Shown here: positions 51,301 to 59,740 of the stretch, in pieces
How positions within the stretch are numbered: the stretch's first letter is position 1
Layout of the letters: the number at the start of each line of letters is the position of its first letter
Assembly: GCA_947258375.1 (NCBI GenBank)
Contig: CAMYIJ010000026.1
Coordinates: forward strand, 1-64,000
Origin: an uncultured Acidimicrobiaceae bacterium
GTDB lineage: Bacteria > Actinomycetota > Acidimicrobiia > Spongiisociales > UBA5794
DNA: 64,000 bases
Direction: 5' to 3'
The notes under the pieces: model-generated
Databases searched by the model: none
Seen by the model: only the letters and a program-made list of their open reading frames with translations
Told to the model about the DNA's origin: nothing
Translations under genes and position numbers: made by a program

Positions 51301-52069
51301 CACCGTCGAGCGAGAAAGCGAGGTCATCGTCGCGGACGTTGGCATCGGAGGCAGTCGCGACGAACGAGAAGGGGCTTTCTTCGGTGATGGTGGCGTCGGC
51401 GATGAAGTCCAGTTCGGGGGCGATGTTCTCCTCGGCGAACAGTTCAATGCGGACGTTATCCACATTCATGTGAGAGTCGTCGTCGCTGTTGCTGACCTTG
51501 AAGCGGAGGGTCGTTGTCGATGAGATCCAGGGAGTTATGTCGTATTCAACGAACATGGCGGAGTTGTCGGAGACGTCGAGCGCAAATGTCTGCAGAGTCG
51601 AGGCTTTGTGCCCGTCCCCAACCTGCAACTTGACGAGGCCGCTCCCGGCGCCGTGCTTGTGGCGCTTGTAGGTGAACGACAGAGTGGCGGTAGATGCGGC
51701 CGATAGGTCGGCCGTGCGCCGGAGCTTGGCAACCACCCCGGGCACGGCGGCTTTGCCGATTACCAGGCAGGCTCCGCTCGGGCAGGCGCCGTCGCCGGTG
51801 ACCTTCATGAGCCCGGTCTCGGGAGCGCCGTCATCGTTGGTCTCCTCCCAGGAGCCTGTCCAGGGAAGTGATCCGGCGCTACCGCTGTAGCCCTGAGATG
51901 AGAAGGTGTCGTAGTAGTCGCCGAGCGACATTGCGGCCAGGGCGGTCGGGACGATGGCTGTGACGGTAGCAATCGCAATGGCCAGCACCAGGATCCCGGA
52001 TCGCGCTGCCCGCCCCCGGCGGGTGGAAGGGCTAGCCGTCACCATCTGGCGTCGCCTGCAGGCTGACAT
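48395..52069 (-). CDS. Giant cadherin-like transmembrane protein with cytoplasmic cold-shock-like domain
   Basis: 1224 aa. Basic N-terminus and signal helix (ILVLAIAIATVTAIVPTALA), a lectin-like beta-sandwich (about 50-215), then nine tandem cadherin/He_PIG-type repeats of about 95-100 aa (each opens like APVLAAISDKSIAEGGLLTF and contains FAWTPSEAQGPG and VTVTDDG). A transmembrane helix (FPLLLLLVMAAGLIAFG, about 1135) precedes a final 66-residue domain: EGVVRRYDPDAGSGLVTRAS, DGVDVFVHTSAV, LAVGDNVVFRTIDG. That matches cold-shock OB folds (VFVH RNP2 kept; the RNP1 aromatics replaced, AGSGLVT). Overlaps the kinase gene by 38 bp; ATG 52045 is an alternative start. Confidence 0.8.
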   Translation of the reverse strand: MSACRRRQMVTASPSTRRGRAARSGILVLAIAIATVTAIVPTALAAMSLGDYYDTFSSQGYSGSAGSLPWTGSWEETNDDGAPETGLMKVTGDGACPSGACLVIGKAAVPGVVAKLRRTADLSAASTATLSFTYKRHKHGAGSGLVKLQVGDGHKASTLQTFALDVSDNSAMFVEYDITPWISSTTTLRFKVSNSDDDSHMNVDNVRIELFAEENIAPELDFIADATITEESPFSFVATASDANVRDDDLAFSLDGAPSGATMSAGGVFAWTPSEAQGPGVYPFEVTVTDDGLPSLSDSQTVTLTVTETNAPPVLAAISDKSIAEGGLLTFTATATDPDTASTALRFSLTGGPPTGASITPGGTFAWTPDESQGPDIYTFGVTVTDDGLPDGFQSDTRTITVTVTETNRAPTVAAIYNKTINEGTRLSFTASATDPDLPANDLTFNLAGAPPGASITSAGSFEWTPTEAQGPGTYTFSVIATDNGIPARSDAESVTITVAEANIAPTIDPIGIKSVGEGNLLQFTVSAFDMDVPADSFEFTLAGAPAGAAITPSGLFTWRPTEIQGPGTYHFDVVATDDGVPPKSRHADVTVVVTETNTRPVLAAIPDESVVEGARLIRNWIATDGDSPANTLHFSLNGAPVGATVTPTGRFEWTPNEAQGPGTYTFDVVVTDDGSPAMTDSQTLTIRVAEGNNAPVIDPIGPFATAEGELVSFTATASDTDLPADDFWFSLAGNAPAAARITRAGTFTWIPGEAHGPGTHTFDIVVTDKGTPARSSTRPVTVTVSEVNLPPRLTMDDNYLVEDGLPFVLVASADDPDLPAQDLRFTATGLPDGAELSAAGELTWSPTGDMVGDQHAVTIKVTDSGSPAMSDSGIITLTLIMANRAPVLAPIGDKHLELGGTLAFTARATDEDGPISALRFSLTGAPAGVSIDPVSGALHWHPAESQYDARHTITVTVTDAGRFPKTDSETFDVVVGRENVPPTLTHPGDQLSAPGESAALTVHAVDPDGYPETLAFSASNLPPGLTIDEATGAITGTVGFDGVTGSPFDVEISVSDGRVTTSTSFTWEIAGTASPGAATQKRNAIVSGITDNEPPPVVTVQPTDVGVSRSLAIMSRAARSGATEMSFPLLLLLVMAAGLIAFGRIGVAPVFSRGTRHEGVVRRYDPDAGSGLVTRASDGVDVFVHTSAVARRDRATLAVGDNVVFRTIDGAYRDLITKLHRPR

Positions 52070-53516
52070 TGTTTCCCGGCGTGGTCAGCGCTGCGAGGTG
52101 CGTCGTGTTGACCGCGATTGCGCCTTCGTATGAGTCCGCCGGGTCCGAGGAGCCAGGGAGCTCAGGGTCCGTGAGCGGCAAACGCACTGCGAAGCGGGCC
52201 CAGCCATCGTGGTGCTCGTAGTGCGCCGATCCGGACATACCCTCGGCCATTGAACCGACCACGGAGAGCCCGAGGCCGACCGATCCGAGCGTGAGCGCCT
52301 CTCTGCCCTCATGGACATACCGCGTGAAGAGCCGAGGCTCCATCCCTTTCGGGACGCCGAGGCCCGTATCCGCTACAGAGATCTCCAGCATGCCGTCGCG
52401 CTCTTCCGCGGTCACCCGGACACTCGCCCCTCCGTACCGATGGGCATTGGAGAGCAGGTTGCGCAGGATCTGGCGGATCCGTACCGGGTCGCCCCAACAG
52501 GTGTTGTCGATGATCAGAACGTCGATGGCTGATCCGCCTTGCTGCATCGCGTTCAAGACGGAGGACACCTCGCGGCGCACGTCGACTTCCTGAATCTTGT
52601 AGGCGAGGGCGTTGGCCTCGAGCCGGGCCGACACGAGGAGGTCTTCGACCATGCGCGAGAGCTCACCCGACTGGTGGTTGATGTGGCCAATGAGATCCAA
52701 TGCGCCTCTCGGATCGACGATGCCCGATTCGAGGAGGAGCTCAGAGAAGCCGAAGATGGCCGTGAGCGGGGTCCGCAGTTCGTGCGAGATGTTGCCGATG
52801 AACTCATCCTTGGCTCGAACCACCTCTCGCTCGGCTTCGAGGCGTGTGTCGAGGTGGGCCTCGGCGGCTCGCAGTTGGCGACGGGCCGCATAGTGATAGG
52901 CCAGGATGGCGCCGACCGGGATCAGGAACACGACCAGGAACGTGACGAGGTCGCCAAGCCGGTTGGCGGTCGCTCGCGTCTCGCTCAGGGCAAGTTCGTG
53001 GTTGGCGCGGAGGTGGTTGAGGCTGTCCCGCAACTTCTCGAAGCTCGCCACCGCGGGGCCGGTGAGGCGGCGTCCGGCGGCGTCAATTTCGCCCGACTCG
53101 ATCAACTCGATGACAGAGCCGGCTTCACCGGCGACGGCCGGCGCCAGTTGGGCGGCTTCCACATCTGCTCCGACGGCTGCGATGAGATCATCGACTCTCG
53201 ACGTCAGCTCGCTGACAGTGGCCTCTGCCTCTACGACGGCCAGCTCCAGAGTCGGGCCGTCTGCAATGCCGAGCGCATTGTCTTCCGCAAGCAGGACTGC
53301 CTGCGCGAGCGCCTTGAGAGCCAGATCGTTGGCTCCCAGCGCCGCCTCGGCTCGAGCGAGACCCAATCCTTCGCCCGCAACGTGAGATGTCGTGCGAGTG
53401 TTGGAGAGAAACAGAGCGCTCACCACGAGGAGGGTCAGGCCGGCGGCAACGGACCACCGGAAACCGGAACGACGCGGATTGGCTGTCGGATGCTGAGGTT
53501 TGGAGGCTTCTGACAT
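52032..53516 (-). CDS. Sensor histidine kinase
   Basis: 494 aa. TM1 (about 22-38), an all-helical extracytoplasmic segment of about 150 residues (four-helix-bundle-like), TM2 (about 190-208), HisKA with FIGNISHELRTPLTAIFGFS (H245), HATPase with N-box LRNLLSNAHRYG, G1 VADTGLGVPKGME and G2 GSVGLGLSVVGSM. A C-terminal tail of about 45 residues follows. Translationally coupled to the downstream cadherin-like gene, suggesting they act together at the membrane. No response regulator in the same operon; an orphan receiver lies at 47923. Confidence 0.92.
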   Translation of the reverse strand: MSEASKPQHPTANPRRSGFRWSVAAGLTLLVVSALFLSNTRTTSHVAGEGLGLARAEAALGANDLALKALAQAVLLAEDNALGIADGPTLELAVVEAEATVSELTSRVDDLIAAVGADVEAAQLAPAVAGEAGSVIELIESGEIDAAGRRLTGPAVASFEKLRDSLNHLRANHELALSETRATANRLGDLVTFLVVFLIPVGAILAYHYAARRQLRAAEAHLDTRLEAEREVVRAKDEFIGNISHELRTPLTAIFGFSELLLESGIVDPRGALDLIGHINHQSGELSRMVEDLLVSARLEANALAYKIQEVDVRREVSSVLNAMQQGGSAIDVLIIDNTCWGDPVRIRQILRNLLSNAHRYGGASVRVTAEERDGMLEISVADTGLGVPKGMEPRLFTRYVHEGREALTLGSVGLGLSVVGSMAEGMSGSAHYEHHDGWARFAVRLPLTDPELPGSSDPADSYEGAIAVNTTHLAALTTPGNNVSLQATPDGDG

Positions 53517-53653
53517 CGTGATTTCGTCCCTTTGTGCCTTTCAATAGAGTCGGCTTCGAGACACTTCGACCGGAGACTCATTCCCGTGCGGATCGCAGTG
53601 ACTAGTCACCCGCCGGATTCGATGGCGGCACTCTCGGGTAGTGTCCGGTCACT

Positions 53654-54292
53654 ATGAAAATCGATTTCTGGGTTGACCCGATATGACCGTGGTGCTGGGT
53701 GACGGCCAGGTGGGTCGTCGATGTGGTAGCGCCGGAACGGGATCTCGAGATCATATGGCAGCCAATAAGCCTGCTGGTCAAGAATCAACCATCTGAGGAC
53801 AGCGACTGGTACGCGCGCTATGAGTTCACCCACAAGCTCCTGAGGGTGATGGAATCGGTTCGTGCCGCCCATGGCGACGATGCTGTGTTCTCCCTGTACT
53901 GGGAGCTCGGCAAGCGGATCCATCACGAAGGCGATCGATCCTTCGACCCCAAGCAGGCTGTGGCGGCCGCGGGATTCGATGTGTCCCACGTGGACGCCTT
54001 CGATGACCCCGTGTGGGACGACGAGATCGAGAGGCGGATGGCGGTCGGCCTCGATTTGGCCGGCACCGACATTGGAACTCCGATCATGGCTTTCGACGAT
54101 GCTGGCGGAGACAAGGTCGCGATCTTCGGGCCGGTAATCACCCGGGTCCCCTCACGGGGCGAGTCGCTGCAAGTGTGGGACGCCGTCGTCACGCTGACCA
54201 CCACTCCGGGGTTCTGGGAGCTCAAGCGCACCAGGACCGAACGCCCCGAGTTCGGCGCCCCTCCCGAGGGCTACCGCTATTCGGGCGTCTAG
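53654..54292 (+). CDS. Candidate selenoprotein: Rv2466c-like DsbA-fold reductase with UGA at the active site
   Basis: From ATG 53654 the frame reads MKIDFWVDPI, UGA (53684-53686), PWCWVTARWVVDVVAPERDL and on to 54292, 212 codons. The mycothiol-linked nitroreductase/DsbA family (Rv2466c) has DPLCPWCWITSRW here, so UGA replaces the first active-site Cys (U11-P-W-C14). The remaining sequence is intact: FGPVITRVPSRGESLQVWDA, FWELKRTRTERPEF. Reading only from GTG 53699 would remove the catalytic motif. The promoter-like TAGTGT (53639-53644) lies 9 nt before ATG 53654. Either selenocysteine or a nonsense change; the former is favoured by conservation on both sides and the hairpin at 53684. Confidence 0.75.
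53684..53717 (+). promoter_or_regulatory. Putative bacterial SECIS hairpin
   Basis: UGACC (53684-53688, containing the UGA) can pair with GGUCG (53713-53717); above an internal loop, CUGG (53695-53698) pairs with CCAG (53706-53709) closing loop GUGACGG, which has a G at the first loop position as bacterial SECIS elements require. Found by eye; stability not computed. Confidence 0.4.
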
Positions 54293-54300
54293 GTGGGTGC

Positions 54301-55278
54301 CTAGAACTGCAAGGCGGCGGCCGCCCAATGGAAGCCGGCGCCAAAAGCGGTGAGCACCACCAGATCGCCCTCGGCGATGCGGTTCGCCTCGCGTGCCTGC
54401 CAGAGGCCGAGGGGCACGGACGCCGACCCCGTGTTGCCGAAGCTCTGGACGTTGACGAAGACACGATCCAGTTCAATGCCGGCCTTTTTGGCGACGGCGT
54501 CAATGATCCGCTTGTTGGCCTGATGGGGAATCACGAGAGCGACGTCGTCGATGGTTCTGCCAATGCGGCTGAGGACGTCGTCGACGCCGCCGGACATGCG
54601 GTGGACGGCCTGTTTGAAGACTTCGCGCCCGTTCATCTCCAGATGTTGATGGGCACCGGAGCGAGCCGTCTCGATAGTGAAGGGCATCCTCGTGCCTCCA
54701 GCCACGAGAGTCAGAATGTCCGTCTTGGAGCCATCGGTGCCGGCAACGACATCGAGCAGCTCGGCCTGGCCGGCTCCAGACCCCAGGACAACGGCACCGG
54801 CACCATCGCCGAACAGCACGCACGTTTCGCGCTCTTGCCATGAGATCAGGCGGGAGATCAACTCGACGCCGATGACGAGGACCTTCCGGTCGGCGAATGC
54901 GATTCGGGATCTCGCAATGTCCAGCGCCTGAACAAACCCGGCGCAGCCGCTGCCCCCGAGGTCGTAGGCGGGGACGGTGTCGCAGCCCAATCGATGCTGG
55001 AGGAATGAGGCTGTATCGGGCATGTAGACCTCCGGCGTGTCCGTCGCGACGATGATCTCGCCGACGTCGGTGGCAGCGAGCCCGGCGTCGGCGAGGGCGC
55101 GCTCGGCGGCGTGGACGCAGAGGTCGAGCGTCGACTCGTCTTCGGCCGCGAATCGCCGCTCCTTGATTCCCGTGCGGGTCGTGATCCACTCATCGGTGGT
55201 GTCGACGATCGCGGCCCAATCGTCGTTCGTCATGACCTTGTCGGGAACGTATCCGCCGATCCCCAGAATACGCGCCAT
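54301..55278 (-). CDS. Beta-ketoacyl-ACP synthase III (FabH-like)
   Basis: 325 aa from ATG 55278, with GGAGG 5 nt upstream. Thiolase fold with catalytic Cys in DLGGSGCAGFVQAL, His in VIPHQANKRII and Asn in FGNTGSASVPLGLWQ; N-terminal ARILGIGGYVPDKVMTNDDW and EWITTRTGIKERRF are FabH-typical. It condenses acyl-CoA with malonyl-ACP to start fatty-acid synthesis, or a related alkylquinolone/polyketide-type condensation. The upstream in-frame extension to 55950 overlaps the divergent protease gene and is not used. Convergent with the selenoprotein gene. Confidence 0.9.
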   Translation of the reverse strand: MARILGIGGYVPDKVMTNDDWAAIVDTTDEWITTRTGIKERRFAAEDESTLDLCVHAAERALADAGLAATDVGEIIVATDTPEVYMPDTASFLQHRLGCDTVPAYDLGGSGCAGFVQALDIARSRIAFADRKVLVIGVELISRLISWQERETCVLFGDGAGAVVLGSGAGQAELLDVVAGTDGSKTDILTLVAGGTRMPFTIETARSGAHQHLEMNGREVFKQAVHRMSGGVDDVLSRIGRTIDDVALVIPHQANKRIIDAVAKKAGIELDRVFVNVQSFGNTGSASVPLGLWQAREANRIAEGDLVVLTAFGAGFHWAAAALQF

Positions 55279-55367
55279 TCCAACCTCCAATCGACGACTC
55301 ATCATAATGTCGCGGCCTCCTGTCGGCCGGGGCTGCGGCAGTGAATCAGATTTCGTTGAATCGATCG

Positions 55368-55373
55368 TAGGCT
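55368..55373 (+). promoter_or_regulatory. -10 element TAGGCT, leaderless gene 55381
   Basis: TAGGCT ends 7 nt before ATG 55381; no Shine-Dalgarno. Confidence 0.6.
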
Positions 55374-55380
55374 GCCTGCG

Positions 55381-58278
55381 ATGACCGGAACCGTTTCCCG
55401 CCGTGCCGCTGCTGCTCTGACCGTGTGGGCCATGCTGGCTGCGGCATGCACGACGTCGGAGAGCACCACATCTGCGCCTGCGACGAGTGCCGGTTCCTCG
55501 GTTCCGGCGACGTCGCAGGTGGCGGTGCCCGGTGTGAGCAATCCACCTGAGGACCCCCGCTTGGCCGAGAAAGTGCCAACCGACCCTGACGTCACGATTG
55601 GAACGCTCGCCAACGGTCTGACCTACTACGTGAGGCGAAACACGCGGCCCGGAGGTCGCGCCCAACTCCGATTGGTGGTCAATGCCGGCTCTGTCCTCGA
55701 GGACCCGGACCAGAGCGGCGGCGCCCACTTCCTCGAGCACATGCTCTTCAACGGCACGACACGTTTCCCCGAGAACGAGCTGACCCGGGTGCTGGAGAGC
55801 TTCGGGGCCCGGTTTGGCCCTGATGTGAATGCCTACACCACCTTCGACGAGACCGTCTACGAGCTCGGGGTTCCAACGGATGACCCGGCTGTGATCGAGC
55901 TGGCATTCGATGTCCTGGCCGAGTGGGCGCTGCGGGCAACGATCGGCCAAACGGATGTCGAGAATGAGCGCGGCGTTGTCCTCGAGGAGTGGAGGCTGCG
56001 CGATGCCGGCCTGGATGGGCGCATCACGCAGTTGTACGAGGACGTCTTGTTGGAAGGCACGGGATACGAGGGCCGAGCGCCGATTGGCGATCCCGCGGTG
56101 TTGCGGGAGACCAACGCCGACACGCTGCGGCGATTCTATGAGGACTGGTATCGCGCGGATCTGATGGCAGTCGTCGCGGTGGGCGACTTCAATGAGGCGG
56201 ACATCATCGATCTGATGGAAGAGAAGTTCTCTCCGATCGAACCTGCGACCGGCCCCCGGCCGCGGCCGGACGTCGTAGTGCCCCCGACCTCGGAGCGCCG
56301 GGTCGCAGTGCTCGCCGACGCCGATCAGCCGACCGCGTCCGTTGAGGTCTACTACCCGAAGCCGGCTGCCCGAGGCGACACGGTCGGGGATCGCCGCGCT
56401 GAATGGGCGGAGCTGCTGGCGGTCGCGATGATCTCCACCCGGCTCAACGATGACATTACGCGTGGCAATGCTCCCTTCTTCGCCGTCACCGAACTCGGGT
56501 TCAGCTTCACCCGTGGATTGCAGCTTCCGGGATTGGCCGCCGACGTGGCTTCAGTCGACATCATCGAGACGCTCGAGGCACTCGTGACAGAGGTGGAGCG
56601 GGCCAAGATCCACGGCTTCAGTGATGACGAGTTCGATCGGGCGACCGCATGGTGGCGGTCGGCAGTCGAGCAGTACTACGCCGGCAGGGGGTCGACACAG
56701 GACGTTGAATACGCGGCCCGATACGTGAGCCACTTTCTCAGCGGTGACGAGATCCCGAGCGCCCAGGAGGAGTTCGACCTCGACATGGAAGCGCTGGCCA
56801 CGCTCACGACGGCCGAGATCAACGCGGCATTGCTCGAACTGGCCGGGTCGACGGAACCAACTGTGATTGTGATCGGCCCCGACGACGGCACCGTTCCTAC
56901 CGTGGATGACCTGGATGCCTCGGTTGATGCGGCGCTGGATGGGAAACCGGAGCCGCGGCCGGCGGCCGCTCCCATCGGAGACTCGCTCATGGCTGCGCCG
57001 GACCCGGTAGAGCCAACGGCGGTCCATCAGCTACCGCTGGGCGTGACCGAGGTCGTCTATGCCAACGGTGTCCACGTGCGCTACATCACCACCGACATCT
57101 CGATCAATGAGATCGTGATGGGAGCCGACTCCGCTGGAGGGCTGTCACGGGTTGCCGACGAAGACGTCGCCGAGGCGTTGCTGGCGGCCGAGATCGTGAG
57201 CCGATCGGGTGCAGGAGGCTTCGACGCTGTGGCTCTCGACACGTTCCTTGCCGACAAGTTCGTGTACGTGCAGCCTTACATCGAGGTGACGCGCGAGGGG
57301 CTCTTCGGAGGCTCTGCCACTGAGGACCTCGAGTCGCTGATGCAGCTCGTTCATCTGATGGTCGTGGCCCCGCGCACCGACGCCGCAGCCGCCAGAACGG
57401 TGATCGGTGAGTATCGGCCATTCGCCGAGTCACCAGAGCAGTTCCCCGGGCTGGCGACAACGCTCGAGCTCATTGAACAGCGCTGGGGAGGCGAGCCCCG
57501 CTATCGGGTGCTGATTCGACAGGACGAGCTAGACAAGTATGACCTGGAGGCTGCGGCCGCCGTCTTCGCCGATCGCTTCGGCGATGCCGGCGATTTCACG
57601 TTTAGCTTCGCAGGAGACTTCTCCGAGGACACGTTGCGCGAGCTCGCCGACGTGTATCTCGGCACTTTGCCCGGCACCGACCGGGACGATGGCTGGCTCG
57701 ACTACCAGCAAGATGCACCTCCTTCGATCATCGACACGACTATTGCCGTCGGTGAATCTGAGCAGGGTTTCGTGACATTCGTGTTCACAGGCGATTTCGA
57801 ACGCGACCCGCGCGGTGATATCCAGATCGAGCTGCTCAACCTCATCGCTGAGGTGAAGCTGCGGGATCGGATTCGTGAGGCGCTCTCGGCGACGTACTCA
57901 CCGGTCATCTCGATCGGCGCCACCGACGAGCCGGACTTGCTGATCGAGACGTATCTCCAGGTGAGCGGTGATCCCGACCGGTTGGACGAGATCGTCGCCG
58001 AGACGCTGGCGACCCTGGCGGTGCTTGCGACCGCCGGCCCCACGGCGGCTGAGCTGGAGACAGCGCAGGAGCAACTGACTCTCGAATACGATCTCATTTC
58101 CAATGAGACCTGGGTGGACCGGCTGTTGTTCTACTCTGCGCGGCCGGACGAGTCCCTCAAGGAGATCTTCAACGCGAACCGCCACATTGTCGCGACCACC
58201 CCCGACGACATTCGTCGCCTGGCCGCCGTGGCATTTCCCCAGGACCGGTATGTCCTGATCCGTCAGGTCCCGGGCTGA
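55381..58278 (+). CDS. M16 family zinc metalloprotease lipoprotein
   Basis: 965 aa. Signal peptide ending LAAACTTS (lipobox AAAC) and a Ser/Thr-rich linker. M16 domain 1 with inverted zinc motif HFLEHMLFNGT (HxxEH) and the distal Glu in ENERGVVLEEWRLR; a non-catalytic second half (about 500-965) repeats the fold, as in pitrilysin/insulinase enzymes. Predicted cell-surface peptidase. The next lipoprotein gene starts at its stop (TGATG), so the two are translationally coupled. Confidence 0.88.
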   Translation: MTGTVSRRAAAALTVWAMLAAACTTSESTTSAPATSAGSSVPATSQVAVPGVSNPPEDPRLAEKVPTDPDVTIGTLANGLTYYVRRNTRPGGRAQLRLVVNAGSVLEDPDQSGGAHFLEHMLFNGTTRFPENELTRVLESFGARFGPDVNAYTTFDETVYELGVPTDDPAVIELAFDVLAEWALRATIGQTDVENERGVVLEEWRLRDAGLDGRITQLYEDVLLEGTGYEGRAPIGDPAVLRETNADTLRRFYEDWYRADLMAVVAVGDFNEADIIDLMEEKFSPIEPATGPRPRPDVVVPPTSERRVAVLADADQPTASVEVYYPKPAARGDTVGDRRAEWAELLAVAMISTRLNDDITRGNAPFFAVTELGFSFTRGLQLPGLAADVASVDIIETLEALVTEVERAKIHGFSDDEFDRATAWWRSAVEQYYAGRGSTQDVEYAARYVSHFLSGDEIPSAQEEFDLDMEALATLTTAEINAALLELAGSTEPTVIVIGPDDGTVPTVDDLDASVDAALDGKPEPRPAAAPIGDSLMAAPDPVEPTAVHQLPLGVTEVVYANGVHVRYITTDISINEIVMGADSAGGLSRVADEDVAEALLAAEIVSRSGAGGFDAVALDTFLADKFVYVQPYIEVTREGLFGGSATEDLESLMQLVHLMVVAPRTDAAAARTVIGEYRPFAESPEQFPGLATTLELIEQRWGGEPRYRVLIRQDELDKYDLEAAAAVFADRFGDAGDFTFSFAGDFSEDTLRELADVYLGTLPGTDRDDGWLDYQQDAPPSIIDTTIAVGESEQGFVTFVFTGDFERDPRGDIQIELLNLIAEVKLRDRIREALSATYSPVISIGATDEPDLLIETYLQVSGDPDRLDEIVAETLATLAVLATAGPTAAELETAQEQLTLEYDLISNETWVDRLLFYSARPDESLKEIFNANRHIVATTPDDIRRLAAVAFPQDRYVLIRQVPG

Positions 58279-59636
58279 TGGGCTCTTCGAGATTGCGACA
58301 CTGGGCCAATGCGGCGATCGGCGTGGTAGCTGCGGGGGCGGTCGTTGCCGCCTGCACGAACACGGCGGGTGAAACCACGACGACGGCCGAGCTCACAACC
58401 ACCACGACGTTCGCTCCCATCGAGATCGTCCCGATCAGCACGACGATTGCTCCGGGCGTCGATCCTGCCGTCCACGAGCAGCTCAGCGGCCTCCTGGACG
58501 AGTTGGCGGCCGCAACCCAGAGCATGCGAGGCCTTTCGTATATCCAGCTGCCGGCCGTTGCCATCGTGGCAGCCGACGAATTCGCCGACCGAATGTCTTC
58601 AGTCACCGCGGATCTGCTGGCCGAGGAGAGGCTCAATCGTGAGGAGTCGGTCTACCGACTGCTCGGGCAGTATGACGCACCCCCGTCGATCGGACGATCG
58701 CTGCGCGAGCTCTACGCGGCCGACGGTGCCATCGCCTTCTACGACGGGGCGCCATCGGAGGTCGTGCTCGACGGCACCCGGGCTGAGCTGACCCCTCTGG
58801 AGGCGAGCATCGTCGTGCGAGCTCTGGCGTGGTCGCTCCTCGACCAGTACCACGACGTCTTCGATCGTCTGGAAGCCCTCGAGGAGGCCGGCGGAGAGGA
58901 CGGTATCGACGCATTCCGCACTCTCGTTGAAGGGGACGCCCTCGCGGTTCAATTGCGCTACCTGCAAAGCCTCAGCGAGGACGACCAGATGGCCGCGGCG
59001 TTGCAGGCGGCAGAGAGCGAGCCGGAAGCTCTGTTACGGCTGCCTGATGTCGTGCGCGCCCAACTGGCTCTTCCCGGGGAGGCGGGTGTCGCGTTCGTGG
59101 AGGAGATTGTGGCTGGTGGTGGTTACGCCGCCCTCGACCTGGCGTACGACCCGGCGCCGTTCAGCATGGAACAGCTGCTTCATCCGGAGCGGTTCGCGGT
59201 TGGCGAGCCGGTGCGTTCGGTTCCGGAGCTGGCGGTGACCATCGACGGCTACGAGACGGTGGATGATGGTTCATATGGAGAGTGGCGCCTGCGTCTGCTG
59301 CTGCAGGACGCGATCGCTCCCGGCTTGTTGTCCCAGACCGTCAGCGGCTGGGGTGGTGACGCTCATCAGTTGCTCGTCAACGGCGACGAAATGGTGTTCG
59401 TCTACATCTACGGCGGCGATACCGAGGACGACGCCATCGAGGTGGCCCAGGCGCTGCTGGCATTGGCTCGTGGTCCGCTGGCGGCCGGTGACGGGATCGA
59501 CAGCGGTGGCGGCGTCTTGTGGGAAGGTGCCGACCGCTGGGTCTACGTGGACCGCATCGGCGACGGCCTGATGTTCATCGTCGCCACGGATGGGGCCGCC
59601 GGTGCCGCGGCGCGCGGCCAGATCCGGGTCCCCTAA
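58278..59636 (+). CDS. Putative lipoprotein of unknown function
   Basis: 452 aa. Signal peptide with lipobox VVAAC (Cys about 26), a Thr-rich linker (TTTTAELTTTTTFAP), then a mainly helical domain (VHEQLSGLLDELAAATQSMR to AFVEEIVAGGGYAALDLAYD) and a C-terminal alpha/beta region (GEWRLRLLLQDAIAPGLLSQ, WVYVDRIGDGLMFIVATDGA). No recognised family. Coupled to the M16 protease, so it may be its surface partner or inhibitor. A 54-bp palindrome begins 2 nt after the stop. Confidence 0.7.
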   Translation: MGSSRLRHWANAAIGVVAAGAVVAACTNTAGETTTTAELTTTTTFAPIEIVPISTTIAPGVDPAVHEQLSGLLDELAAATQSMRGLSYIQLPAVAIVAADEFADRMSSVTADLLAEERLNREESVYRLLGQYDAPPSIGRSLRELYAADGAIAFYDGAPSEVVLDGTRAELTPLEASIVVRALAWSLLDQYHDVFDRLEALEEAGGEDGIDAFRTLVEGDALAVQLRYLQSLSEDDQMAAALQAAESEPEALLRLPDVVRAQLALPGEAGVAFVEEIVAGGGYAALDLAYDPAPFSMEQLLHPERFAVGEPVRSVPELAVTIDGYETVDDGSYGEWRLRLLLQDAIAPGLLSQTVSGWGGDAHQLLVNGDEMVFVYIYGGDTEDDAIEVAQALLALARGPLAAGDGIDSGGGVLWEGADRWVYVDRIGDGLMFIVATDGAAGAAARGQIRVP

Positions 59637-59638
59637 AC

Positions 59639-59692
59639 GCGTTCGTTGTGCTTAATCCGGGGTCATAGCGCCGGATTAAGCACAACGAACGC
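59639..59692. repeat. 54-bp dispersed palindrome, copy 3
   Basis: Perfect 22-nt arms (GCGTTCGTTGTGCTTAATCC plus GG) and 10-nt loop GGTCATAGCG. Begins 2 nt after the stop at 59636. The best-preserved of the three copies. Confidence 0.92.
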
Positions 59693-59740
59693 AGAGGGGT
59701 GGTCGTGGTCGGACGTACGTGGTAGACGTCGACTGAAGGA

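Noticed and set aside
53699..54292. Shorter DsbA-fold gene from GTG 53699
   Set aside because: It lacks the catalytic U/CPWC motif and first strand, both encoded in frame just upstream.
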